NCBI RefSeq assembly: GCF_900155535.1
Contig: NZ_LT706963.1
Span: 349,029-413,028 of the forward strand
DNA: 64,000 nucleotides
Source: Corynebacterium urinipleomorphum
GTDB lineage: Bacteria; Actinomycetota; Actinomycetes; Mycobacteriales; Mycobacteriaceae
Direction: 5' to 3'
Shown: positions 47,839 through 57,306 of the stretch, in pieces
Layout: every line of letters begins with the position of its first letter
How positions within the stretch are numbered: position 1 is the first letter of the stretch
Program-made: the position numbers and the translations under genes
Notes under the pieces: model-generated
Told to the model about the DNA's origin: nothing
Seen by the model: only the letters and a program-made list of their open reading frames with translations
Database searches by the model: none

Positions 47839-50724
47839 ATGAAGAACACAATCGCGACCATTACCCGCCGCGCAACCGCGGTCAGCGCCGCCGCCATGAT
47901 CGCTCTGGGAACCAGCGCCATGGGCGCCTTCGGTGCGGATGCCGCCGCACAACAGCCGCCGAAGCCGCCGCAACCCGCCCCGGAGAAGCCGGCCACCCCG
48001 CCGAAGGAAGCCCCGGCTGCAGGTGGAGACAACCCGCTGGGCAAGTTGGGTGCCTGCATGGCCCGAGGCAACGAGCTCGACGTGCTGCTGCTCATGGACG
48101 AGACGAACAGTCTAAGCAACCGTTGGGTCGAGGGGAAGAAGATTGACGGCAAGCCGGGTGCGGACCCGGACAGTTTCCGTATTCCGGCCGCCGAAGACTT
48201 CGCCAAAGTCTTGCTGCAGAAGAGCCAGGACCAGCAGCTGACCACCAACATCAAGATCGCCGGGTTCGGTACCACCTATAAGAACGACATCAATAACCCG
48301 GGTGAAGGCTACGAAGGCTGGACTGAGCTGACCGCCGAGAGCCAAGACGACGTGCTGAAACAGATCCGGGCGTTTGAAAACCGCACTGAGGAAACCCAGG
48401 GCACCGACCACAACGTCGCTCTTGAAGGCGCGAGCCAGGACCTTCTGGGTGCGCCGGGTGAGGATCCCTGCCGTTTGCTGGTCACATTCACCGACGGCAA
48501 GCTGGCCACAGCCGATGATGCGGCCGCGGAGGATAACCTCTGCCGGCCGAACGGTGTCGCTGACCGGTTGCGTGCCGCGGGCATCACCCACGTGGGTATC
48601 GGGCTGACCAACCCCGAGATCAACGAGAACTTCGACATGTTCCAGGCGATCACCGAGGGCAAGGGCGGTGCCACCAGCTGCGGTGACCAGCCTCGCAACG
48701 GTGCGTTCTACCCGGCGAACAAAGTAGGTGACCTCTTCGCGGCATTCCGTTCCGCACTGGACACCGGCGGATCCATTGGTGACACCGTTACTGCGGACAA
48801 GCCGTTCAAGTTCGTGCTGGACAACTCGATCACATCCGTGCGCTTCAGCGCCGTCGGCCGCGACGATCTCGGCCCCGACGCAAAGCTGGAGATGACGGCG
48901 CCAAACGGCGACAAAGTGGTCATGACCGGAACCGGGGAAAAGAACGCCGGCGACGGAAAGCTGTCGTGGGAAGCCCGCAATGAGGCGGTGCAGAGCACCG
49001 AGGGATCTCTGAACAAGACAGGGGACAAGAACTGGGCGGGCGAGTGGTCCATGCGCTTTATCGACGTCGCCCCCGAAGCGTTGAAGAACGGCCAGGTCGC
49101 CGTCCTCGTCGAGATGGTGCCGGAGCTCAATGTCGGCTTCAAGGCCGCAGGGGCGGAGGGACCTCAGAAAGACCTGAAGGTCATGGACGACGGCAAGCTC
49201 GTGGCCGAACTCACCAGTTCAGACGGCAAGGTCGTCGATCCGGAAGGCAATGCGACGGGCAAGGTCGAGTTCGTGCCCAGCGGCGGCGGTAAGCCGGTCG
49301 TTCTCGAGGAAAAGGCGGACTTCTCGTCCGGACGTGCGGAGATCCCGGCATCGAAGATTCCGGATGCCCCTGCTTCCGGCCGTGTCACTGCGGAAGTGAC
49401 TATCACTACCGCAGGCAAAGACGGTAAGCCCGGCACCACCTTGTCCCCGCTGCAGGGTGATAGTGCTGTGAGCGTGGCGGTGCAAAACTTGCCGCAGCTT
49501 CCCGGCCAGATCGACGTGACCACTGAGGGTGGTGACGTCACTGTGAACGTTCCTGTGTCCGGCCCGGGCCGCGTCTGGGTTGACGGTGGCCAGAAAGTCG
49601 AGCACGGGATGGAGGATCTGGGGGCCGTGACGGTCGATTCGGAGCACAACTCGAAGGATTCCGCTCTTTCCGTGGGGCGCGGCGAAACGGCGGAACTTCC
49701 GCTGAAGTTCACGTTCGAGGAGCGCGCCCAGTTGATTGCCAACGGCACTTTGCCGGTCCACATCGCCGATGAGAAGGGTGGCGAGGAGCGTGTCGTGGAT
49801 GTGGCCACCCGCATCGATTCAAAGGTGCCGGTGTCCAAGGGCATCGCCGCAGTGGCGTTCACCCTGGCGCTCCTGTTGGGGCTGCTGCTTCCGTTGCTGT
49901 TGCTCTACCTTGTGCGATACCTGACATCTAAGATCCCGAATGATCCGCCGGTGGGCCCGGTGGTGTTGCGCATGAGCCGCGGCGCGGGCGGGGCATGGAC
50001 CTTCGACGGCCAGCAGCGTCCACAGATTGATCCGACGGATGCCGCGCAGCGCCAGATGCGTCCGGGCCCGCGTTCGGTCCAGGCTGGCCGTGCACAGGCC
50101 AATGTGGAGAGTTTCTCCATCAACCCGCTGTCGGCGGCGAATGTCATCGTAGCCACCCCGTCGATTGCCGGTGACGGTGCGGAAAAGGACGGTCATGCTG
50201 TGCTTCCGCTCGCAGTCCAGGACTCCTGGTTCGTTCACGCACCGACTCAGTCCGTGGACGACCTCGAAGTCGTGGCCTTCCCGCGCATCCCGCTCGCACC
50301 CGCCGCGCAAGAGCAGCTGCAGGACCAAATTGCCGCAGAAGCACCCGCGCTTGCGGATGCCCTGGTGGACCGCCTTCCCTCCGCTGAGCCCGCCCCCGGT
50401 CACCCCGGTTATACCGATCAGGGTGGGGGCTTTGCCCCGCCGAGCGAGGCGGCCTCCTCAGCTGGTGCAGGCTGGGTTCCGCCGCAGACCGGCGGCCCGA
50501 ACCCGGGCTTCCAGCCAGGCGGAACTACCGGCCCCGTAGGAAACCCGGGTCAAGCCGGTCCAGCCGGAGGCGCCCCTAACACCGGCGGTACCGGCTGGAA
50601 TCCGCCCGCTGGTCCCTCCGGCCCGGCCGGTGGTGGAGAGTCCGGGGGCGCGGGACCGTCCTCCCCGTGGGGACCTCCGAGCCCGGGCCCGCAGTCGAGC
50701 CCGTGGGGCCCGCCGCCGCAATAA
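47839..50724 (+). CDS. Secreted/transmembrane vWA-domain protein with Pro-rich cytoplasmic tail
   Basis: A 961-residue protein. A signal peptide (TRRATAVSAAAMIALGTSAM, cleavage near GADAAA) leads to a Pro-rich stalk. A vWA domain starts at about residue 75 with the MIDAS variant LLLMDETNS (D-x-T-x-S) and later LLVTFTDGK. Beta-rich regions continue to about residue 660. One transmembrane helix follows (GIAAVAFTLALLLGLLLPLL, ~residues 670-695), so the N-terminal ~670 residues face outside. The cytoplasmic part has a small domain and a ~130-residue Pro/Gly tail with SPWGPP repeats. CAGGAA precedes ATG 47839; a longer in-frame start at 47623 overlaps the preceding gene and lacks a signal peptide. 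It is a candidate sensor or adhesion subunit of the operon. Confidence 0.85.
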   Translation: MKNTIATITRRATAVSAAAMIALGTSAMGAFGADAAAQQPPKPPQPAPEKPATPPKEAPAAGGDNPLGKLGACMARGNELDVLLLMDETNSLSNRWVEGKKIDGKPGADPDSFRIPAAEDFAKVLLQKSQDQQLTTNIKIAGFGTTYKNDINNPGEGYEGWTELTAESQDDVLKQIRAFENRTEETQGTDHNVALEGASQDLLGAPGEDPCRLLVTFTDGKLATADDAAAEDNLCRPNGVADRLRAAGITHVGIGLTNPEINENFDMFQAITEGKGGATSCGDQPRNGAFYPANKVGDLFAAFRSALDTGGSIGDTVTADKPFKFVLDNSITSVRFSAVGRDDLGPDAKLEMTAPNGDKVVMTGTGEKNAGDGKLSWEARNEAVQSTEGSLNKTGDKNWAGEWSMRFIDVAPEALKNGQVAVLVEMVPELNVGFKAAGAEGPQKDLKVMDDGKLVAELTSSDGKVVDPEGNATGKVEFVPSGGGKPVVLEEKADFSSGRAEIPASKIPDAPASGRVTAEVTITTAGKDGKPGTTLSPLQGDSAVSVAVQNLPQLPGQIDVTTEGGDVTVNVPVSGPGRVWVDGGQKVEHGMEDLGAVTVDSEHNSKDSALSVGRGETAELPLKFTFEERAQLIANGTLPVHIADEKGGEERVVDVATRIDSKVPVSKGIAAVAFTLALLLGLLLPLLLLYLVRYLTSKIPNDPPVGPVVLRMSRGAGGAWTFDGQQRPQIDPTDAAQRQMRPGPRSVQAGRAQANVESFSINPLSAANVIVATPSIAGDGAEKDGHAVLPLAVQDSWFVHAPTQSVDDLEVVAFPRIPLAPAAQEQLQDQIAAEAPALADALVDRLPSAEPAPGHPGYTDQGGGFAPPSEAASSAGAGWVPPQTGGPNPGFQPGGTTGPVGNPGQAGPAGGAPNTGGTGWNPPAGPSGPAGGGESGGAGPSSPWGPPSPGPQSSPWGPPPQ

Positions 50725-50857
50725 TCTCGACTGAATCGTCTGGCCGGGATGCGGGTGCACCGCGCTGCGGCCATGATTGAGCCAAAACCACATAGCAATA
50801 GATCTGTCCAACGGCTTCACCGGAAGATTGAAGCTGAATTTCTAAGGAGCACCCCTC

Positions 50858-53800
50858 ATGGAAAGAGTCCTCGTCGTCGGTTGTGGCGGTTCGGGCGCTA
50901 AGACCCTGGCGTTCATGATGGACCAGCTGAAGACGATGTTGGCGGAGCGCCTCCCCAACGAGTACGTCTCGCCGAAGGACGTGAAGCTGCCCGACGCGTG
51001 GCAGTTCGTTTCCCTGGACGTGCCCACCAAACCGGAGTCTGCGGGCAAGAACCTGCAGAATGTCCAGGAGGCAGGCGGGCGCTACATTTCCGTCGGTTCC
51101 TCCGGCCGTTACGCCAACGTGGATGCCGCAGTGTCGGCCCGTCTGGCAAGCGGGAAGAAGCTGGGCACCATCTCCTCGTGGGCGCTGCGCAACCCAGAGG
51201 CGGAAACCACCCCGATTTCCGCGGGTGCTGGCCAATACCGCGCAATCGGCCGCATGCTCACACTGAGCAAGCTCCGCGAAGTTCAGGAAGAGCTGGAGAA
51301 GGCGTGGGCAGCGCTGAACCAGCCAGGCACGGCTAGTGAGCTGAGCCGTGTCCAGACCGCATTGACCGGCCGCGCCACCTCCGCCGTCAACGCGGGCAAG
51401 GACGTGCCGCTGATCATCGTGGTCACCTCCATGTCAGGCGGTGCAGGCGCGTCGATGGCGATCGACGTGTGCCGTCTGCTCACCTCCCTGGACAAGGCCA
51501 GCGTCGGCCGCAACTGCATGTTCGCGTTCACGCCGGACATCTTCAGCGGTATCCCGCAGGACCAGGTGATGGGTGCGAACCCCAACGCGATGGCGATGTT
51601 CGGTGAGATGGCGGCGGCACAGATGGGTGCCGCAACCGAAAGCGACCGCCGTCTGTTCGAGCAGCTCGGCGTGAACCTCGGCGACGAGAGTGTTCCGATC
51701 TCTCGCGTATTCCCGGTGGGCGCGCATTCCGGTGCCGAGGGTGCTCAGCTCGGCGACGGCAAGCCCGGCACTGTGTACCGCGCGCTCGGACGCGGTCTTG
51801 CGTCGCTGCTCATGGACGAGGCGGCGATGGGCCGATTCACCCAGTTCAACCTTGGTAACCAGGGTGGTCTCCAGGCGCGCGACAACACCTATGGCTGGGG
51901 CGTGCAGAACAAGAACAACCTCCCGTGGGGCTCCTTCGGCTACGCGCAGCTGTCCATGGGGCGCGACCGCTACGCGGAATATTCGGCGCAAAGGTTGGCG
52001 CGCTCGGCCGTCGATAAGCTTGTGCACGGTCACATTGATCCCACCAACCCGGCGTCGGGCGACGAGCAGATCAAGCAGCGCGTGGACACTAACTGGCGCC
52101 AGATCCAGGCGCGCACCACGGTGATTCCGTTCGGCGAGGACGTCGGTGGTTGGCTCTGGCGCACGTTCGGCGCGGAGATGGACCGCTGGGCCGGCAATTA
52201 CGCCGAGAGTCTGCGCCACCAGATCCCGCAGCCGAATAACCGTCGCGGGCGCGATTGGGCACCTGATGTCATTGGTGCGCTTAACGTGCTCGACCAGCAG
52301 GTCAGCGCCGATAACGGAGCAATGTTCTACGGTGCCGCTTTCAACTGGGCGAGCGCGCGCAACCTGCAGGAGGGCTTCCTGAACATCATCCGCCGCGAGG
52401 TGGGCAACTTCGGTCTACCGTATGGTTCCGCGGTGCTTGACGCGCTGAAGAACATGCTCGTGCGCGATGTGATGCCGCAGCTCGAGCAGGTCGCCCGTTC
52501 CCAGCAGCGTCTTGCCCTCCACCCGGAGACGGAGCGCGCCATGATGAACGCGCGCGGCAAGATCGTCAGCGCCGACCAGTACATGGAGGACATCGTCCGC
52601 GACGTGCGCGAGCAGCTGCGCCGACGCGCGCAGAGCCGCATGTCCGAATTCGTGCTGGGCACTCTCGCGGACTTCATCGACCGCTTCATCGGCCCACTGC
52701 AAAAGGCAATGACGGCCGAGCACACGGACCTCGAGCACGAGCTATCGCTCAACAATGACAAGGACCTCGGTGTCGCGCAGCTGAAGACGAACGTCCCGCA
52801 GCTGTGGCCGGAGGACACAGACATGGTGCCGCCGCGTTTCGCCCAGGCGGCGAACGAGATCTTCTTGACTGAGATCGGGGACTTCCCGCGCCAGTACGTC
52901 CACGACATCCAGAACGCCACTAGCGCAGACTCCTACGACCACGCGATTTCCAACGCGGCCTCCTCGGTGGTCAGCGGCGCATGGTCAGCGCTCGAAGGCG
53001 CGGAGCAGGCGCCCGAGGACCTCATCGTTCTCACCGGCCCGTGGGTGCCCATGAACTTCACCCGCGACCCGAACAACCCGACTGAGCTGCTCGATCCGAA
53101 GCTGGGCCAGTTCTCTGTCCGCATCGGCGCGGAGGAGGTGCTGGAGCGTTCCCGCAAGTACATTCAGCGCCGCGGATTCTCTTTCCACGACTTCATCTCC
53201 ACCTCATTGCGCAGCTACGTCACTGCTCCGGCCCTGCAGGACCACGAGCGGCGCGCACGCCAGCAGCGCCTCGCCTCCAAGTTCACTGAGGCTATGAAGA
53301 ACGCGCTGCCGCTCGCGCAGATCGACGACAACTTGGTGCGCAACCTGTACGGGGATGAAGTGGGCTACGCCTTCAACTTTTCCAAGATCCCGCTCGAGGG
53401 GGACGAGTCCGCCCGGCTTCTCGCAGAGGAAGTGATCAACTTCCCCAACGTGAAGCTGCCGGACCCGATGAAGCCGTTGGGCGACGCCTTGGAAAACCAG
53501 GGTGAGGAGCGGTCCATTGACATCTTCGGTTCCTACCCGAACTACGTCCCAGTGGTCTTCTCGTCGCTGATGCGCCCGATGCGCGAGCAATGGGACGGCC
53601 TCAAGGATTCGCGCAAGGAATTCTGGCGCGCGAAGCGTGCCCGGCCGATCCAAGCTGCGACCCCCATGAGCGATGCGGAGCGCCGTGCGTTCATCGGCGG
53701 CTGGTACATCGGCCGCATCATCGGTTACATGGACTTCCCGGCAACCCTGGACACCCCGGATAACAACAGCCCGGTGAAGGTCTACGACGATTCTGAAGGC

Positions 53801-54442
53801 AACCGCGGTTGGCTTTCCTTCCCGGATCCGCTGCTCACCCCGCCGTCGAATTTCCGCAACGTCTTCGACTGGTTGCCGGCTGTCATCGAGTCCGCACCGC
53901 TCGCGTGGACGAAAGCGGGCGTGACCCCGCTGTTGGACAGCTACCGCCCGTACCGCGTGATGCGCGCGCTTTTCGACGACGCCGATAACCCCTCCGAAGT
54001 AGGCCGCACGCTGAAGGGCACCCGCCTTCTCGCACGGTGGCTGGCTACTGGTGAGCGCAAGAGCGGCACCCGGTTGATGATCAAGGGGACTGGTCCGGAC
54101 GTCACACCGGAGGAGCGCTTGGCAGCGGTGAAGACGTGGCTGGAGCGCCAGCGTGAGATCGCCATGGAGTACGTTCCCACGGACAGGTTGCTCCGCGATC
54201 AGCTCTCTGTGCAGGCTTCGCGCCCGGTCGCTGACGTGGATTCCCGCGAGCTGGCCGCCCGCATTCCTCTGTTCGCTGATGTGGCGCTGGACGTCTATGA
54301 AGTCATCGACCTCATTCTGCGCATGCTCGACGAAGCAGACCGTCTGAAGCACACTGCGCTCGAGGAAGCACCGGAGGTCGATTTCAGTTCCGTGTCGCGC
54401 CCCGTGGCTATGCCCACGATGCCGGGAGAGGATGACATCTAA
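50858..54442 (+). CDS. Tubulin-like (Tubulin_2 type) large NTPase
   Basis: A 1194-residue cytoplasmic protein. The N-terminus RVLVVGCGGSGAKTLAFMMDQL has the G-x-G-G-S-G start of a tubulin/FtsZ-type Rossmann fold. A second loop near residues 190-200, VVTSMSGGAGASMAIDVCRLL, is the counterpart of the tubulin signature G-G-G-T-G-S. An intermediate SAGAGQYRAIGR loop is also present. This matches the 'tubulin-like' Pfam family Tubulin_2 and not FtsZ, which is much shorter. The remaining ~900 residues have no recognisable domain and no membrane helix. AAGGAG precedes the ATG. Its stop overlaps the next start in TAATG. GTP binding and filament formation are inferred. Confidence 0.8.
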   Translation: MERVLVVGCGGSGAKTLAFMMDQLKTMLAERLPNEYVSPKDVKLPDAWQFVSLDVPTKPESAGKNLQNVQEAGGRYISVGSSGRYANVDAAVSARLASGKKLGTISSWALRNPEAETTPISAGAGQYRAIGRMLTLSKLREVQEELEKAWAALNQPGTASELSRVQTALTGRATSAVNAGKDVPLIIVVTSMSGGAGASMAIDVCRLLTSLDKASVGRNCMFAFTPDIFSGIPQDQVMGANPNAMAMFGEMAAAQMGAATESDRRLFEQLGVNLGDESVPISRVFPVGAHSGAEGAQLGDGKPGTVYRALGRGLASLLMDEAAMGRFTQFNLGNQGGLQARDNTYGWGVQNKNNLPWGSFGYAQLSMGRDRYAEYSAQRLARSAVDKLVHGHIDPTNPASGDEQIKQRVDTNWRQIQARTTVIPFGEDVGGWLWRTFGAEMDRWAGNYAESLRHQIPQPNNRRGRDWAPDVIGALNVLDQQVSADNGAMFYGAAFNWASARNLQEGFLNIIRREVGNFGLPYGSAVLDALKNMLVRDVMPQLEQVARSQQRLALHPETERAMMNARGKIVSADQYMEDIVRDVREQLRRRAQSRMSEFVLGTLADFIDRFIGPLQKAMTAEHTDLEHELSLNNDKDLGVAQLKTNVPQLWPEDTDMVPPRFAQAANEIFLTEIGDFPRQYVHDIQNATSADSYDHAISNAASSVVSGAWSALEGAEQAPEDLIVLTGPWVPMNFTRDPNNPTELLDPKLGQFSVRIGAEEVLERSRKYIQRRGFSFHDFISTSLRSYVTAPALQDHERRARQQRLASKFTEAMKNALPLAQIDDNLVRNLYGDEVGYAFNFSKIPLEGDESARLLAEEVINFPNVKLPDPMKPLGDALENQGEERSIDIFGSYPNYVPVVFSSLMRPMREQWDGLKDSRKEFWRAKRARPIQAATPMSDAERRAFIGGWYIGRIIGYMDFPATLDTPDNNSPVKVYDDSEGNRGWLSFPDPLLTPPSNFRNVFDWLPAVIESAPLAWTKAGVTPLLDSYRPYRVMRALFDDADNPSEVGRTLKGTRLLARWLATGERKSGTRLMIKGTGPDVTPEERLAAVKTWLERQREIAMEYVPTDRLLRDQLSVQASRPVADVDSRELAARIPLFADVALDVYEVIDLILRMLDEADRLKHTALEEAPEVDFSSVSRPVAMPTMPGEDDI

Positions 54443-57306
54443 TGGCTGAGAATTTCCAGGGCGCCCACAACAGCGCAGTTCAGGTGTGCGTGCCTATCTT
54501 CGTGGGACGCGGCCGATTCGGCGCCGCGCTCCGCCAAGCTCTCCAAGATTTGGAGGCGCTGCACCTCATCGGCCGCGCGATCTGGATCGACCTCGACGCA
54601 TTCACCGGGCCGATGGATCGGGCACTGCTTATCGACGGCCGTGTGGACGGCACCCCCTCCACCACCGACAGCTTCGCGCGCCTTCTGGCCAGCGGCTACA
54701 ACGACCGCTTCGCCGTGTGCGTGGTCAACGCCCAGAACGGTGTGGACAATATCCGCGATGAAGAGCTCGGGGCCGTGTCGGACGCGGTGTCCGATCTGAA
54801 CCCGCTATCCGTCAACGTGCTCGCCGGCCGGGCGGGGGAGTCCGAGTCGGCGGACGTGGACATTGTGCGCGGCTACGTGAACCTCTTCATCGCACCGGAG
54901 GAGTCGGACGCGCCGTCCGACCACGCGGTGCCGGTGTCCGGCGGGGACCGGGAGAACACCTTCACCCTGTTGGTGGCCACCACCTTGTGCTCCTTGTTCG
55001 GATTGTGGGACGGAGCATCCGAGTGCCCGGTGGAGCAGCTGCGGGGCACCGCTTCCCCGATTCACTTCCGTCTGACTCGCGCCTACTTCCGCCGCGTCGA
55101 CGGTGAGGTGGTGCAGAACCAACTGCGCCAAGCTTTGTTCGACACCGAGGTCAACCCCACGCCTCGGCTGTACCGCGCGGACGGAGGCGCCGCGGTGGTG
55201 GAGCACCCGCAGGACCGCGCCCAGTTCTCGCGTGCGGCGGCCGATGAATTCCTCGGCTTGTACCGCGACGGCCTCATCCCGGAGCGGGTGCAGGCCAAGA
55301 CCGGCCGCGACCGCGAGTTGAGCAATAAGGAAGCTTCCCGCGAACTGCGGGGTATCTGGTGGCAAAAGCTCATTGGCACCCCCGGAAACTCCTTCGATGA
55401 CCTGCGCGGCGGCGCGTCCGACCAGATTTCGGCGAGCCTGCAGAAGGTCTACGGTGCCGATTCGACGGCGGCGATCGGGAGCATGCGCAACCTGCGTGGT
55501 GCGCCTGCCCAGATCTCGCAGCAAGCCCAGCAGCTCGACCGGAACCAGATTGCGGCACAGATGCAGCCGATGTGGAACGGCTACAAGAATTTCGCGCTCA
55601 CCATGCTGGACGCAAAGCCGCGCCCTCTCGCTCCGAGAACGCGCGACGCCGCCACCCCGAAGGTGGTCCGGCAGGTGGCATCCGACCACGTCACAGTGGC
55701 AGCGTCTGCACGCGATGTCATTCCTGCGCCTGAACAGGCGATGCGCATCGATGACCCGAGTCTCCGCGACATCATGGGCGCCGAAGAACTAGCCCCTTAT
55801 GACCCCGAGGCAATCGCAGCCTACGAGCACCGCCTGAACTCCGTCGACAGCCACGGTGTGTTCGACACCGGCAAGCTCCACAGCGATTTTGAGCGCTGGA
55901 AGAGCACGGAGCGCGGTAGCTTCGCCCGCCACGTCGGAGATGAGTTGCGGCAGATCCGGGTGCACTGCGAACAGCAAGTCCAAGCGGCTCGCGCCGAGCT
56001 CGAGCGGCTCAGCCGCGGCGTGAAGGCGCCAGAGACTGGGGCTGGCGCACGCGTCTGCCGGTTCTTGGGTTGGGTGACCACGACGTCACTCGCCTTCTTC
56101 CTCATCTTCTGGCTGATCGGCCACGTGGTGATGAAGAATGCGCAGGACAAGGTGGCCAGCGGTGAGGCGACGTTCACGGACCGCGTGTTCTCCGAGCTGT
56201 GGTGGGTGCAGAATTTGAATAACGCGCCGGCCTCCACGCTCGCGTGGATGTTCGGTATCTGGGTGTTCATCTGGCTCATCTTCTTCCTGCTGCAGGTCAC
56301 GTTTGAGACGCGCGATGAGGTCCAGCTGGCTAATCTGCGCAAGAGCCAACGCGCCCAGGTAGAGGCGGCGGAGCAGAACCTCCTCAATGCCGAGGTCGCT
56401 CTCGTGCGGTTGGAGGAGGCTTACCCGCAGTTCCTCTCCGTCACGCAGCTGCTTGGTGAGCTAGTCAACCGCCCGTTTGGCCGGGTGAAGACGGAGCGTA
56501 ATGTAGCCGCCCAACCGAGCAACCGCATGCCGCGCAACGTGGTTTTCGCGGACGCGTCGCCTGACCCGCGTGCCGCGTCGCAGGTGGTGTCCCACTACCA
56601 GAACGGTCTCTACCACGAAGGCTGGTTGGGGGATGCCGTCTCCGCTGGCCTGACCCGCGCCTACAGCGAGTTATTCCAGCCGAGCAACGACGACCGCTGG
56701 GACTATCTCTCCTCCCAGCGCGGCAAGAACACCACCTCAGCGCTGGACCGCCTTGCCGGCTACGTGGCATCGCCTGAATTCTCCTCCCGTGACCGCACGG
56801 GGGAGAAGTGGCAGCCGGTGGCGGATGAGCTTCGCGCAAGCACCAGCCCGTTCAGCAGCCAGCTGCTGTCTAATGTCTCCTCCACGCACGACGGGCACGC
56901 CCGCGCGCTGGAAGGGGAGCTGCTCAAAGATGCCGCGAACGGACATTTCAGCAGCCACTTCATCGCGTCCGCTAGCCGTGGCCGCGGAGCCGCGGTTGTC
57001 GACGGCGACCTGAGCGTGCACAACGTGTCCTCCAGCCCGCGTGACCCCGTCGGACGCACCGAAGTGCTGGTCCAGGTGGGCGGCAACGCGCAGGCCGGTG
57101 ACATCACGCTCGCCGCCCACTCCAACGCAGCCGATGACTCTATCGACGACATTGTTATGCCGGGCAGCAGCTACGTGGAGGACAACTACGGCACCGGCCG
57201 CGAGATGCCCAGCGCCGGAACCTACTCCACCGGCGACTCCGCTCGGTGGACCCCCAGCCCAGGTGGCTCAACGGCTGTCGATTTCCCCAGCGAAGGTGAT
57301 ATCTAA
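54442..57306 (+). CDS. Two-TM coiled-coil partner protein of the tubulin-like NTPase
   Basis: A 954-residue protein. The N-terminal ~300 residues form an alpha/beta domain beginning AVQVCVPIFVGRGRFGAALRQAL, which could be a degenerate nucleotide-binding fold. A helical region precedes two membrane helices at about 543-565 (LGWVTTTSLAFFLIFWLIG) and 598-620 (TLAWMFGIWVFIWLIFFLL). A coiled coil follows (LRKSQRAQVEAAEQNLLNAE), then a polar C-terminal ~280 residues. Both ends appear cytoplasmic, so it could tether the tubulin-like protein to the membrane. No known family recognised. It overlaps both neighbours by one base. Confidence 0.75.
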   Translation: MAENFQGAHNSAVQVCVPIFVGRGRFGAALRQALQDLEALHLIGRAIWIDLDAFTGPMDRALLIDGRVDGTPSTTDSFARLLASGYNDRFAVCVVNAQNGVDNIRDEELGAVSDAVSDLNPLSVNVLAGRAGESESADVDIVRGYVNLFIAPEESDAPSDHAVPVSGGDRENTFTLLVATTLCSLFGLWDGASECPVEQLRGTASPIHFRLTRAYFRRVDGEVVQNQLRQALFDTEVNPTPRLYRADGGAAVVEHPQDRAQFSRAAADEFLGLYRDGLIPERVQAKTGRDRELSNKEASRELRGIWWQKLIGTPGNSFDDLRGGASDQISASLQKVYGADSTAAIGSMRNLRGAPAQISQQAQQLDRNQIAAQMQPMWNGYKNFALTMLDAKPRPLAPRTRDAATPKVVRQVASDHVTVAASARDVIPAPEQAMRIDDPSLRDIMGAEELAPYDPEAIAAYEHRLNSVDSHGVFDTGKLHSDFERWKSTERGSFARHVGDELRQIRVHCEQQVQAARAELERLSRGVKAPETGAGARVCRFLGWVTTTSLAFFLIFWLIGHVVMKNAQDKVASGEATFTDRVFSELWWVQNLNNAPASTLAWMFGIWVFIWLIFFLLQVTFETRDEVQLANLRKSQRAQVEAAEQNLLNAEVALVRLEEAYPQFLSVTQLLGELVNRPFGRVKTERNVAAQPSNRMPRNVVFADASPDPRAASQVVSHYQNGLYHEGWLGDAVSAGLTRAYSELFQPSNDDRWDYLSSQRGKNTTSALDRLAGYVASPEFSSRDRTGEKWQPVADELRASTSPFSSQLLSNVSSTHDGHARALEGELLKDAANGHFSSHFIASASRGRGAAVVDGDLSVHNVSSSPRDPVGRTEVLVQVGGNAQAGDITLAAHSNAADDSIDDIVMPGSSYVEDNYGTGREMPSAGTYSTGDSARWTPSPGGSTAVDFPSEGDI

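Noticed and set aside
50858..54442. FtsZ or a TubZ plasmid-partition protein.
   Set aside because: At 1194 residues it is three times too long, the signature loop is S-G-G-A-G-A-S rather than G-G-G-T-G-T/S, and no partition genes are nearby.
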